Assembly: GCA_030734395.1 (NCBI GenBank)
Contig: JAUZTG010000034.1
Span: 310,001 to 374,000 of the forward strand
Reading direction: 5' to 3'
From: Sarocladium kiliense
Taxonomy: Eukaryota; Ascomycota; Sordariomycetes; Hypocreales; Sarocladiaceae
DNA: 64,000 nucleotides
Part shown: piece after piece, positions 22,904-34,805 of the stretch
How the letters are laid out: the number at the start of each line of letters is the position of its first letter
Numbering within the stretch: the stretch's first letter is position 1
Translations under genes and position numbers: made by a program
Notes under the pieces: model-generated
The model's database searches: none
What the model was told of the DNA's origin: nothing
The model's input: the letters and a program-made list of their open reading frames with translations, nothing else

Positions 22904-23755
22904 GACCGACAACAAACTGAATGAGCAACCTGACACGCCTTGATGCCATGCACGTCACTAGAGACTGCCAGAGCTAGGGCAATGATTTCGGCACGGAGTT
23001 TTGGTTCACGTTAAACTGGCAATTCGACATCAGGGAGTTGAGGAAACCCCATCACTGTCGCAGCTATAATGGGGTTGGAAACATTGGCCAGAACCCCGAA
23101 AGATGTGTTGGTTGACAATTAACACGACTGATAGATAAAAGAATAGCAGACCATCACGGTGGTTCATGCCGCTTGAGCCCTGTTCCACCCTTCCATGTCG
23201 CGGATGTGTAAAGCGGTAGCAAACCCCATACAGCTCTTCGCCGGAGTGAATTATTGCGGCCAAAACAGTAGCGGCTCTCGGAGGAGAGGCTCGTAATGTT
23301 AAGAAGGCGATGGCTTCCCATCTGATTCGCTTTGCGGGTCGGACACGCGACCATTAGCCATAGACCTATCACCGTGTCAGATCCTTGGGTTATTCACAGA
23401 TGGGAAGCTGTTTTTAATGGTAGGTAGTGCTATGGATCATCCAATTTTCGTATCGATTTGCATGTGGTTTGTTTATTAGGTTCGAGCAACTTGCTGCTGA
23501 GATTATTTGGCTCAAGGCCTACTGCTAGTGCTAAGTAACCGATTGCTATTCAAAAGACGCAGGGTTTCAGTTGAACTATCGACTAAAAGAGATGCCTCTA
23601 TGCAGAACACCATGATAATTCATAAGTTACAAGTCCTGAATCCTGTGTTAATAGACGGAACTAACGCGACTAACGCGTCATAATACGATAAACTATGAGC
23701 GTCCGCATAATGCGAGGCACCAGAGGCGACCCGGTACCAGAAATACATATATCCG
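22904..23755. other. Convergent 3' intergenic region
   Basis: Between the 3' ends of mago and the permease gene; somewhat AT-richer than the flanking genes. No gene recognised. Confidence 0.55.
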
Positions 23756-25757
23756 TCAATCTGCCGATTTCTCGATGCTGGTCCTGTCCTTCTCCTCCGA
23801 GATTCCCTCTACTTCGGCGATCGTAGTCTCGCTGGTGAAGTCGTAAGGCTCGTAGACTCCTGCTCCCGGAACGGGAGAGAAGTAGCAAATGATGCTATAG
23901 ATAGCCATACCACCAACCAATCCTGTCTCGTAGGTTAGTCGTTGGCCTAAGCATCGCCAGTTGCAGGATTACGATGGCACGTACCTATCAGAAATGAAAC
24001 ACGGAAGATTCGGACCCAAGCGACTGCAACGTCCAATCCACTGATTGCATGTGCAAAGCCGGCTATCATCAGGTCAGACACAAGATAACGTGTAAGGTGA
24101 CTAGCAAAACTCACGGAGAGAAACCCAGATCAGAGATAGCCAGGTTACGAACGCCCTCCAGTGGAGGCCATAGTGAAACCAGTAGATGCCCTGTTTGCCA
24201 CCTACATAGAGGTCAGGGACTTTATATCTTCGCCGGCGAACAACCAGGTAATCCGCGATATAGATGCCAATGAGAGGTGAAATGAAGATCCCGAGTGACC
24301 CAATGACAGTCAAGAAGGTGCCAGGCGCGTTCACGAGGTTCCATGGGCAGGACCCCAGGGCAATGGCTGCAAGGATCAAGCTGCCACGCCTAGCGTCAAT
24401 CCATTGTGGAAGAATCGAGGCAAGGTCCATTCCCGTTGCGATCGCGTTTGAGGAGATATTCACCTGATCAGCGTGGTGTTATCAGTCTGATGTCCACAAG
24501 GCTTACATAGAGCGGAGTATAAGTTCGAGTAGATGGCCGACTTACTGCAATCTGACTGAGGAACCACCCCATACCAGCAAAGAAGGTTCCAGCTCGAGTT
24601 GTAGCGCTGTAGTCAACCTGTTGAATGTAGCTCAGGAGCTGCATAGGTTGCCAGATAAGCTCCCCGTACATCTGTCTTGTAGCACTGGTAACAAAAACGC
24701 CGAACATTGAGGAGAGAGTGACGGACAAAGGACACCCAATCCAGATGCCGACGCGTGCAGCAGAAGGCGTCTTGCTATAGCGTGTCCAGTCCGAGTGGCG
24801 AATGCTGACACCAGTATATGTCGTGGCCATTGTGCAGACAGCCTGAAAGAACCGAAAGACTGTATCGCTGGTGCTAAGCTCGGTTTCCGGCGCAACGAGA
24901 TCACCCGCTCCTCCATTTGAGGCCATTGCCCAAATGAAAGTTCCGAAAATAGTGGTTGTTACGCCAACAAAGCTTACAAGGTAGAAACGGTGCAGCTTGT
25001 AAGGCTTAACGAAGATAAGGCCCACGAAAATAACATAGTAGATGATTGTGCCAATGAAGTCTTTCGTTGTGATTCGAGCACTAATCGCATGGAACATCAT
25101 GAGTTTAGCATTAGACTGCGCCAAGTGATTATATCAAGGATTGTTGGACAGGAAGAAAATGACAGATGAAGGTATACTGACCTCTCTGGGAACGAGTTCT
25201 TCATCCGGTGGAATGAGGGAAAGATGGCTGAGAGCATTACACTCATAGCAATTCCTCCCCAGTACGTCTGAATGCCGCTATAGACAAAGTTGCTGAAGCA
25301 CTTGAGCACAATAACGAAGTAGCTTCCGTACATGCCGAAGGCAGAGCGGCTCATCATTGGGAATCCCAGGCCATACTTGATGCCGAACTCACCACATCCC
25401 CACGACACAAGACCTGAGACAAGTGCGCCAATGATGTTCGCTGCAATAGCTTGGCCTGCGCTGAGACCCGTTGTAATAGCTGTCGAGCCCATTACCCAAT
25501 ATGTTGCGGAAATGCCTGCCGCGACCCTATGGTTTATTCGTTAGTCCTTCCAGACAAGTGGTGTGCGACGGCCAGACGTCTTCATCTTCAAGCATGGATA
25601 CGTACCAGAATCCCAAGTACGACTTATGAGTATATGTCCGGTTTTCGGGAAGTACAGGAAGAATGTCACCATTGGTCCAACGGTCAGTAGGTCTCCCATT
25701 CTCCGAGTCTCGGACACGAAGAGCATTAACGGCTCTCTTCACCACCGGTGGAGCCAT
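23756..25757 (-). CDS. NCS1-family (nucleobase/allantoin/hydantoin type) permease
   Basis: Six exons on the minus strand (25757-25606, 25526-25182, 25080-24546, 24463-24115, 24062-23985, 23922-23756) give 541 aa, normal for NCS1 symporters. Family marks: TDRWTNGDILPVLPENRTYT before the first membrane segment, GLSAGQAIAANIIGAL in TM1, YGLGFPMMSRSAFGMYGSYF, YSGIQTYWGG, YTGVSIRHSDWTRYSK, NISSNAIATGMDLASILPQW and FISPLIGIYIADYLVVRRRR. Every exon join restores one of these. Members are proton symporters for ring compounds such as uracil, allantoin, cytosine and hydantoins. It sits next to the aminotransferase and lactamase-type genes, so its substrate is probably a cyclic amide or imide; the exact compound cannot be read from sequence. 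An in-frame TTG lies upstream but 25757 is the first ATG. Confidence 0.88.
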
Positions 25758-26633
25758 AGTATAGGCAACGTAAAGTGACTTGGTAACCAAATGGGTTCTG
25801 GTAGAGCTGCAACAATGTAAATCGGGGACTGATGCTGTGTGAGGAGCAGGGAGAAATTTGCCTTGGTGGTCCTTCAGCAGTTCCGACGCCAGTCTTCGAT
25901 GAAGCTTTATAGGACTCGGTGGTCAGTTCACCTGGGCATGGGTGGGAGATAGTTCAAAGCTTCCACAGCGCCGAGGACCCGACCCTATCTACAAAGATAG
26001 CCCCTTGTGGTCTGACATCTGCTGGACACGGGGTCATGGCTGATCGATTATTGAACTATGCCGCCCACGCTGTTATCATTGCCTCTCCAGACGTCGTCCC
26101 CACACTCTGTAGTTTGACCGGGGATAAGGCTAAGCCAGGGACATCTGCAAGACCGTGGCCTTGGGACGTGCTAACTGGAAATGGCAGTTGTACTCGCTCC
26201 GATCGTTTGCTAAATTCTTGTGTCTAAGCTGCGCCTCGATAAGTAGCTATCGAACGAATGTGGACGCGCCATTGCAAAGTGACTAATGAATTCAGCGGGA
26301 ACAACTGCCTGACCAGTCCCCCGATTTCGGCTGGGCAAGACTCCGACGGACCTTGTATCGCCATGTCAGATATTGCGTAAGTGTAGCATAATTTTACCAT
26401 ATACAGTAAATTGATAGAGACTGATGAAGTGAACTTGCCAAGTACATATCCATTTGAGTCTTTCGACACTATAACTGCCAATTGCTATCAACCAGGTCGC
26501 CTAGGCTTGCTATTCCATCCACGCGAATCGGCTGCACAAGCAAACCGGCAACAACTCGCCTGTTTATTTGCCTTGGTATTGGTTTTTCTCTGAAACTACA
26601 CTTTGTTGTTGGTATTGCGTCTCATTGCCCAGC
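25758..26633. other. Divergent promoter region, permease / aminotransferase
   Basis: 876 bp shared upstream region. HGATAR elements are present: the inverted pair listed below, CGATAA at 26237-26242 and TGATAG at 26412-26417. These suit AreA-type nitrogen control but are short and common. No gene is called here. Confidence 0.4.
25985..26000. promoter_or_regulatory. Inverted pair of GATA (AreA-type) sites
   Basis: CTATCT at 25985-25990 and AGATAG at 25995-26000 form a perfect inverted repeat with a 4-bp spacer, giving two HGATAR sites on opposite strands, 229 bp upstream of the permease ATG. Paired GATA sites are favoured by the nitrogen regulator AreA/NIT2. Binding is inferred. Confidence 0.4.
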
Positions 26634-27980
26634 ATGCCGTCATCTTCTATTTTCCACCGGTCTTTAGACAAGACCTACGACACCGCTGTAGGCGGCGAGG
26701 GAATCTTCCTCATCAAGAGCAACGGCGACAAAGTCCTGGATGGTTGCAGCGGCGCAGCTGTTTCTTGTCTGGGCCACAACAACCAGGAGGTCATCGATGC
26801 TATTGTTGCCCAGACGCGCAAATTGAGCTTTGCCCATACATCAGTCTTCACATCTGATCCGGCAGAAAAGCTGGCCAAGGTGGTTTTAGATGCGAGTGAT
26901 GGTGCCTTCTCCAAGTTGCTCTTTGTGAGCTCGGGGTCAGAAGCTGTCGAGGCAACATTGAAGCTTGCACGCCAATATCACATCTTCAATGGAGAACCAG
27001 ATCGGATTCATATCATCGGTCGCCAAGACTCATACCATGGAAACACCCTCGGCGCTCTAGCAGTTGGGAATAATTCGATGCGAAGACCGAACTTTGCCCC
27101 CCTTCTCAGCCCTGCATTTCGTCATGTGGGGCGCTGCTTCTACAGTGCCGATGGGAAAGGCAGAGACGAACTTGCATATGAGAATGAGCTTATCTCGGAG
27201 TATGAAGGCATGCTTGAACAGCTCGGCCCTCAGACTGTTGCCGCTATCGTTGTCGAGCCCGTTGTCGGCGCGACGCTGGGTGCCGTCCCAGCTACTGGGA
27301 CATATCTTCCACGATTGAAGACCCTTTGCGAGCGCTATGGAGTTCTCATGGTGTATGATGAAGTTATGTGCGGCATGGGCCGCACTGGTACCTATCACGC
27401 GTGGCAGAGTCTTGGTGGCGTGGCCCCTGACCTCCAGTCTATTGGAAAGGGCCTGGGTGCTGGTTATCAGCCTATCTCCGCTGTCCTGATTGGCGAGAAA
27501 GTATATCAAATGTTTGAGAAGCATTCCAAGGGTGCGCACAAATTCGTCAGCGGGCACACTTTCCAAGGACACTCAGCAGGTTGCGCCTGTGCTCTCACGG
27601 TGCAAACGATCTTGAAACGGGATGACCTTCTAACAAACGTCAAGGAGATGGGCGAACTTCTCCGAAGCACACTGAGAAACAAACTTCCTGTCGAACTCTT
27701 CTCACATGGAGCAAGTGTTAGAGGACTTGGACTCCTCATTGGCGTTGACTTTGGTGCAACAGGGGAGCAATATGGAGGGCCGCTATGTGCGCAAGTCTTG
27801 CAGGAGGCGTACAAGCTAGGACTTGCGGTCTACCCATGTTCGTCAAGCGTTGATGCTATTCTCTTAGCCCCGCCATTTATCATCAACGCGCAGCAGGTTG
27901 AGTTTCTTGCGAGAACTCTGACACAGGCCTTGAGAACAGTTCTCGCAGAGCGTGGTCACAAGACGGCAGCGAAGATTTAG
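26634..27980 (+). CDS. Class-III (omega-amino acid) aminotransferase, PLP-dependent
   Basis: Single exon, 448 aa. The ATG at 26634 starts MPSSSIFHRSLDKTYDTAVG, the usual beginning for this group; the frame is open further upstream without homology. Motifs: DGCSGAAVSCLGHNNQEVID, FVSSGSEAVEATLKLARQYH, RQDSYHGNTLGALAVG, EPVVGATLGAVPA, VYDEVMCGMGRTGTYHAW and the PLP lysine in QSIGKGLGAGYQPISAVLIG (Lys272). The family includes GABA, beta-alanine and other omega-amino acid transaminases and some diamine and 7,8-diaminopelargonate enzymes. Next to a lactam-opening system the likely substrate is an omega-amino acid released from the ring, converted to a semialdehyde. No aldehyde dehydrogenase is nearby. 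Confidence 0.85.
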   Translation: MPSSSIFHRSLDKTYDTAVGGEGIFLIKSNGDKVLDGCSGAAVSCLGHNNQEVIDAIVAQTRKLSFAHTSVFTSDPAEKLAKVVLDASDGAFSKLLFVSSGSEAVEATLKLARQYHIFNGEPDRIHIIGRQDSYHGNTLGALAVGNNSMRRPNFAPLLSPAFRHVGRCFYSADGKGRDELAYENELISEYEGMLEQLGPQTVAAIVVEPVVGATLGAVPATGTYLPRLKTLCERYGVLMVYDEVMCGMGRTGTYHAWQSLGGVAPDLQSIGKGLGAGYQPISAVLIGEKVYQMFEKHSKGAHKFVSGHTFQGHSAGCACALTVQTILKRDDLLTNVKEMGELLRSTLRNKLPVELFSHGASVRGLGLLIGVDFGATGEQYGGPLCAQVLQEAYKLGLAVYPCSSSVDAILLAPPFIINAQQVEFLARTLTQALRTVLAERGHKTAAKI

Positions 27981-28267
27981 ATCAGACTCCTCTCTAATAT
28001 CACCTAGACCATATCATAAACTAGACTCTCATAGAAACTTCAGGTTGGATTATCAGCAATCAGCAAACGTTCGCACAAGGTCAAGGTATCTGCGCAGGGT
28101 CGTTAAACTCTCTAGGTTGCGAATAGGTAAAGCTACAGCAAAGGTGCATATAAGCCGTGACAGAACACATTCATTTTCGCCTCAATTTATATTGCCATGG
28201 GAAGTCATTATGTGACTTCGTGATAATCAGGTTCATGACTTTTACTCTTCAACTATAGAAGTCGCAG

Positions 28268-29166
28268 TTACTGTGAAGAAGAAGCTGTCTGATTCACAGC
28301 AGTCCTCACATGCGTCATCGCCTCTACGGCTCCAGGCAGGTCGCTATGTATACAGCAAGTGAATGTTCTTCCGTTGAAAGGAACCTTGGCCTCGTTTCCC
28401 TTTATAGAGGTCACATTGTCACTTGCAATAACCTTCAGCATTTTCGCTTTCATGTCCTCAAGAGGAACCCGTCCAGCAGATCTACCAGGTGGCCTAGGTC
28501 AGCTCTGTCCAGCGAGAATTTTCGAGGCATCCACAACAGGAAAGTACATACAGAATTGGAACAGTTTGTCCCTCATCGTCATACCAAAGGTCTGGAAAGA
28601 ACTCTGGGATGAAAGGAACACCGTGTTTCTCGCAAAGCGTCTCATGTGGTGTTCCAGGCAAGCCAACGAATGGGACATTGAAAGTCTTGACGGCTCTCAT
28701 ACACGCATCTCCGATCTCCGGGTAGTCTTTGATCATACGATATAGCCTTCCGTGAGGTTTGATGTGGCTGAGAGTCATCCCCTCGGCGTTTAACATGGCC
28801 TGCAGACTCCCAACCTGGTATAACATTTGGCAGTAAAGATCCTCTGGCGGGATATCCATGAATCTGCGGCCAAACCCTTCCTTGTCTGGAAGCCCTGGAT
28901 GAGCGCCTACAGCGACGCCATGCTGCTTTGCCAACCTGACCACCTTCATCATAGTAGTAGGATCTCCAGCGTGGAAGCCACATGCAATGTTGGCCTGATC
29001 TGCCATGGGCATCAACTCCTCATCTGGACCCTGTAGTGTTGTACTTGGTCAGCTTTCTCATCTAAGTGTAGAATCCCACAGCAGTATCAGATCGACTTAC
29101 CATTTTCCACGGTCCCATGCCCTCCCCCATATCACAATTAACCAGCACTTTGCGTCCGATCACCAT
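28268..29166 (-). CDS. lamB: LamB/YcsF family protein (PxpA-like 5-oxoprolinase/lactamase subunit)
   Basis: Three exons on the minus strand (29166-29101, 29030-28552, 28493-28268) give 256 aa, the family length. The start reads VLVNCDMGEGMGPWKM, joined to GPDEELMPMADQANIACG and FHAGDPTTMMKVVRLAKQHG; further on come GVAVGAHPGLPDKEGFGRRF, LSHIKPHGRLYRMI and a C-terminal CCIHSDLPGAVEAM. These are the LamB/YcsF signatures. The family is named after the Aspergillus nidulans lactam-utilisation locus; bacterial members are subunit PxpA of the ATP-dependent 5-oxoprolinase, which works with KipI/KipA-type PxpB and PxpC. It is transcribed away from the biotin-carboxylase gene, whose protein carries KipA and KipI domains, so the two very likely form one enzyme system. 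Confidence 0.88.
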
Positions 29167-29977
29167 CTTGAGGTTGTCCAGGTATCTAATTGCATTAAAT
29201 TTATAATGAAGTATGGTTTTATGCTCTGAGATGGGTGAATCAGAGTTCCGTGTTAAAGCATCGAGGGAAAAGGGGAGACGGTGAAGTGTGAGCCTCTATC
29301 TAGTGTCTACGGCTGTAGCCTCAAGATGTGAGCCCATCTCCGAGTTGTAGTCATCGAGTCCCTGCTCCAGAGGCGAATACTCTATGTGGGCCTTGCGCTA
29401 GTAGAACGATCAAGCGTTCCAGCAAAAGGCTGATGGTCGATGTGGAGAGCGTGTACAACTTCCTCTTTCAGGATAGTATGCTATTGTGGCTTCATGGGAG
29501 TAATTCGCCTCAGAGACCCGTCTGTTTCCGTTGATGACGGGCGAGGACGGGCGCAGGAGACTGATTCTACAGATAAGCGCATAAACTCCGCGTGGAGAGC
29601 CTTTTCAGTGCTACTCTCTACCAGTCGAATTGTCGCAGCTTGAGACTCGGACTACTAAAGAAGGCGGCCGGCGCAGGCCCCGACCTTCTTTACCACACAA
29701 GCATCTTCTGTGGGTCGAGCCGTATCTCATTTTCCGGATCGGAGACATTTGGTATTTATTCTAGTCCGTGATTGTATGAGAAAAGATTACGGTAAGATCA
29801 CCTTGCTTTATTCTCAAGCATGCTATACTCATCTTAGCTACTATACTTTTGCTCATGTTTCTAGGGTGTTTACATCCATCCCCGCAGGAACAAGGAACTA
29901 ATCTTCTCTCTATTCTCGATTTCCAGACCGATCGTAAGGACCGCTTCGTTGAAGAGCTCAAGCTCACCTACGCAATC
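29167..29977. promoter_or_regulatory. Divergent promoter region, lamB / carboxylase
   Basis: 811 bp between the two start codons. It includes one clear HGATAR nitrogen-control element (AGATAA, 29571-29576). Short frames inside have no homology. Co-regulation of both genes from this region is inferred from the layout. Confidence 0.45.
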
Positions 29978-32900
29978 ATGAGAGTCCTGATTGCGAACCG
30001 TGGGGAGATTGCAGTGCGTTTGATCAAATCATGCAAATCAGTAAGTAAGATCTGTTCAATTCATCCTTAAGAGATGTATAAACCCCAAGAGATTTGAGAT
30101 CCCTCTAATGTGTAGTCTCGCACGTTAGCTAAATCTTCACTCCACGGCTATTTATTCTGAAGAAGACGGTATGTTAGCTGTGGTTCATCCTATTTCACAA
30201 AAGCACAGGTATCTGACTTTTGTTAACCCCCAGGCTCCTCTCTTCACAGTCGTATCGCCGACGAGGCCGTTTCTCTCGAAGAGAGTGGTGCTCGGGCTTA
30301 CTTAAATAGGTAAATCCTATTCTTCTCCGCCCATTGCTAACCACGAAGAGCTATTGACCATATGACGGATAGCGAAAAGATCTTGTCAATTTGTCAAGAT
30401 AGAAATATCGATGTGGTCATCCCTGGCTATGGTAAGATTCATGAACCCATGTGTAATAAGCAAGCTTTAAGCTGATGGCTGCCCCTAAGGATTCTTGAGC
30501 GAGAACAGCGAATTTGCGGCGCTTTTGAGATCTCACGGGATCATCTTTGCCGGACCTGACCCAGATACCATCGTTCAATTTGGCTTGAAGCACCGAGCAA
30601 GAGAACTTGCGCTAAATGCAGGAGTAAGACATCTTATTCTCTACTTCTAAAGTGTCACGCATTGCTAATGCGTCCGCTCAAGGTACCGGTTGTGCCAGGC
30701 ACGGGTCTTATCAGCACAGTGGAGGAGGCATTGCAAGAAGCAATGACATTAGGCTACCCGGTCAGCCCATCCCTTACCGACATTACTCGAAGCGAATGCT
30801 ATGTTCTTGTATTGACGCCGGATACAGATCATGGTCAAAGCGACAGCGGGCGGGGGCGGCATGGGGCTGACAGTCTGTCGGACAGAGGGGCAGCTAGCCG
30901 ATGCTGTTGAGACCGTACGGAGCCGTGGTGCTGCACTTTTCAAGGACAGCGGCTTGTTTCTGGAAAAATACGTCGACAACTCGAGGTGAGCAAGTTCAAG
31001 CCCCAGCTATATTGTATGGTATACTGATATACAATATGAAGACATATCGAAGGTCAAATCTTCGGAAATGGGCAGGGTGAAGTCCTTTGGTTTGGTGAGA
31101 GAGAATGTTCAATACAGCGTCGGCATCAAAAGGTACTGGAAGAGTCGCCAAGTCCTTTCGTGCTTCGAAATCCGGAGCTCAGAGAGAAGCTGAAGGCAGC
31201 TTCGCTCTCTCTAGCTCAATCCGTGAAGTACAAGTCAGCAGGGACAGTAGAGTTCCTGGTCGATGACGATACCGGGGACTTCTACTTCCTAGAGATGAAT
31301 ACGAGATTGCAGGTATGTTGGGTTCCCGCCATGGCGAGATTGCTCTAACATGGTATCCTGAAGGTCGAACACGGAGTCACTGAACTTTGCTACGATGTCG
31401 ATATTGTCAACATGATGCTACTCCAGGCACAAGCTGAGAAGAATGGCGCTGTTGGGCTGAAGACGGAAGAGCTCGGTCGGTACCAAAGGAGCGAGCCCCG
31501 GGGACATGCCATTGAAGTTCGTGTCTACGCCGAAAACCCAGCCGATAATCACAAGCCTGCTCCTGGACTGTTCACAAGCACGGCATTCCCCGAGGGGGAT
31601 GGCATTCGCGTCGACACTTGGTTGGAGCGTGGAACCTCAGTGACCCCTTTCTTTGGTGTGTGATGAGTCTTTACATTGTACAAGAACACTGCTGACGGAA
31701 TGCGTAATGATGGAAGACCCGCTGCTGGCCAAGGTCATGGTTCATGCTGCCTCCAGACCAGAGGCATTCCGTTTGATGCAATCAGCATTGGCCAAAACTA
31801 GATTGAACGGGCCTCCAACAAACGTTGAATTCCTCCAAGTTTTATTGAGTTCGCCTAGTAAGTCTAATATGCGGGTTTGCTTAAACTGAAAGGTGACTTA
31901 CAAGCTGACTGATGTTTGTCTAGGCGTGATGTCAGGCGCGACACTCACCCGCACTCTGGACACGTTCGAGTTCCAGCCTTTTGCTATGGAGTTCAAAGAT
32001 GGCGGGCTCTTTACCACTGTGCAAGACTACCCAGCTCGCCCTTATCGACCCAGCGGCGTTCCTGTTTCTGGGCCGATGGATACAGTGTCGTTTCGCAGTA
32101 TGTAATAACTCTCGCTGAGAAGGATACTTTCTTGATAGCAATACTTACCATGGCTTTCTCAATAGTCGCTAATATGCTGGTGGGCAATGATCCTGGTGTC
32201 GAAGGCTTCGAGATCACTTATAGTGGTCCCACCATCCTCTTCCACCACGCCGCTGTCATTGCCTTATGTGGTGCCGAATTCGAGTTCACCATCAACGGGG
32301 CGAATGCTCAGACGTGGACGAGATATTCCATCCAGCCTGGGTCTGAGATCGTGATCGGATCACACACGTCTGTGGGCTGCCGGGCATACCTTGCTGTTTT
32401 AGGCGGCTTGCCGAACATGTGAGTTGTCGCAGACGCGGGTCGTGTTTCCTCGCTTCAGACATGATGTTGACGATTAATGTGAAGAGACAAATACCTCGAT
32501 TCCAAGAGTACAACACCCGCTTTGTCATGGGGCGGGTATCAGGTAAGTCCCTTTGTTCCAAGTCCCTTTGTTCCCTGCTGCCTCCTCTTAATCGAGCTGC
32601 ATGGTAACTCTTCGTTCGCAGGGACGGACGATTCGAGCTGGCGACATGTTGGCTATCAACCCTGAAAGCTCGAGGGCTGCTAGTAAAATGTCAAGCTTTA
32701 CCCTTCCAGCTCATTTGCGGCCTTCTATCGACACGCAGGCCCCCGTCCGAACGCTGCCCGGGCCGTACGACACTTCTGAGTTCGTGGCTCCAGAAGATAT
32801 GAAGGACTTTTACAAGACGGTTTGGAAGGTCGCTTTTAGTTCTAGTCGCGGCGGGGTCCGTCTTGAGGGACCTCCTCCCAGATGGTCTCGTGACTCTGGT

Positions 32901-34805
32901 GGTGAGGGCGGTAGTCACCCAAGCAATGTCCTCGGATACGGGTTTCCCCTTGGTGGATTCAGCTTCACCGGGGACTCTGCCGTTGTCTTTACCGCCGATG
33001 CACCTGTTCAAAGTGGGTTTATCTGCCTACAAACAGTCTTATCGTGTGAACTATGGAAAGTTGGACAGTTGAAGCCCGGGGATGACGTTTCTTTCTCACC
33101 TTGCTCTTGGGCAGACGCTATGGACATGGAGAAGCAACTGGAGCAACGTCTAGAGCTGATTGCGAAGGCCATTCAGCGAGGCGAGAGCAACGAAAAGGCC
33201 GTAGTAGGCCAAGAGTTCACAGAGGTTACCTCGGACGATGTACTGCCTTCATCTGTCTTGCACGAGCAGGCAGAAAGGGGGATCGTGGGCGAAGCTGGAT
33301 ACCTACCGCGGTTCCTGATAAGGCAGGCAGGCGATCGCGGACTGCTCTGCGAATTCGGCTCTCAAAGTTTTGACCTCATTCCCAGAGTCAAGATCCAGCA
33401 GATTGTCCAGTACATCTGGGACAAAACTCCGCAAGGCATCAGAAGAGTTGCGCGGCCGCACACCATGAGCGTCCTTGTCTCCTTTGACCCGGACGTTCTC
33501 AGTCAGGAGCAAGCTGTTGCGAAGCTTGTTGAGCTGGAGGCTAGTCTCGCGGGTGATGCCTCGTACCAATCAAAGGGAAGGCGTTTCCGTTTGCCAATGG
33601 TCTTCGATGCCGAAGAGAATGCTGTTGCTACGAAGCGGTACATGGATTTACAGCGGCCGTATGCGACGTATTTGCCGGACAATATCGACTTCATCAGACG
33701 CAACAACGGACTAGATACTCGAGACGATGTTTTGAAAGCAGTGGAAGGCGTTCCGTTCATGGTACTGGGTGCATCGGGGCCGATGGGTCTTCCCGTGATG
33801 ATCCAGCTGGATCCGCGGCACCGGCTGACGGTTCCGAAAACGAATCCTTCAAGGAACTCTACACCTGCTGGTGCTTTGGGTACTGGAGGCAATACTACGG
33901 CGATCTATCCTTTCGATGCGTAAGATACCCTCTTATACGCCTCTTACAACCTTTAGAGTCTCTTTGCTGACCTCTTCGTGTTATTAATAGTCCGGGCGGA
34001 TACATGTAAGATCTCGCTTGCAGTCTCTAGTTTGCAAGAAAACGTCTTGACACTGACCGTTGTATAGGCTTTGGGGGTTGACTATCCCGGGTCTGCCCTT
34101 CGACACTTTCGGTCGAAAACCCAACTATGCGTTTGAGAAGCCTTGGCTGCTTGATGCGTTTGACCAAGTTATTTTTTACAGGGTGACGCGCCCAGAGTTC
34201 GACCGCGTAAAACAGCTCTTTGAGATGGGCGTGTATCGGCTGGAGGAGTCGCAATACACGTTCGATCTAGCGAGCTATGTGGACTTGGTGCAATCGACCA
34301 AATCCGAGGTCAAGCTGATCCGAGAGAAACAGGAGGCTGCGGCACGAGTCGAACTAGCAAGGTTAGTTCAGGATAAGCTTGATGGGACTGGGAAGACTAC
34401 TGACCCCTGCGATCCCAAGGGAAAACCAGCTCCTTGAGCAATGGCGAAGGGAGAAGGCGCTCACGCAGCAAGATGAGAAGCAGCCAAGTCACCAAACCGA
34501 GATGGGTAAAGTCATATATCCTTTCCCTGCTTCCCAAAGGCATTCACTAAAATATAAGTACCCCAGACCCTCGACTCCGTCGCATTACGGCCAATGTGAA
34601 TGCCAAGGTGTGGAAGCTTAATGTCCAAGTTGGTGCCACCGTTGAAGCAGGAGATGTGCTTCTTGTTCTGGAAGCTATGAAGATGGAGATCTCGGTCTGT
34701 GCGCCGAAAGGCAAGTCTACCTACCGTGTTGCTGCTGTGGAGAGAGCAGAAGGTGATCTTGTCAGTGCTGGAGATGTGCTCTTCGGCTTAGACGATAGCA
34801 TTTAG
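29978..34805 (+). CDS. lamA: Biotin-dependent carboxylase with KipA/KipI domains (urea-carboxylase architecture, no amidase)
   Basis: Eighteen exons: 29978-30040, 30129-30168, 30234-30309, 30373-30431, 30490-30623, 30683-30760, 30828-30985, 31042-31312, 31364-31655, 31717-31857, 31924-32097, 32166-32418, 32485-32542, 32622-33919, 33991-34005, 34068-34361, 34420-34505, 34567-34805; total 1242 aa with every join in frame. Domains in order: biotin carboxylase (MRVLIANRGEIAVRLI, ATP-grasp loop VKATAGGGGMGL at residues 153-164, EMNTRLQVEHGVTEL), KipA/AHS2 carboxyltransferase (GLFTTVQDYPARPYRPSGVP), KipI/AHS1 (RPYATYLPDNIDFI), and a C-terminal biotinyl domain with EAMKMEI (biotin Lys1202). This is the urea-carboxylase half of urea amidolyase. 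The amidase (allophanate hydrolase) half is absent here; a LamB protein is encoded next door instead. I infer a lactam/oxoproline-type ring-opening enzyme; plain urea carboxylase is the alternative. The symbol is by analogy with the A. nidulans lam locus. Confidence 0.82.
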
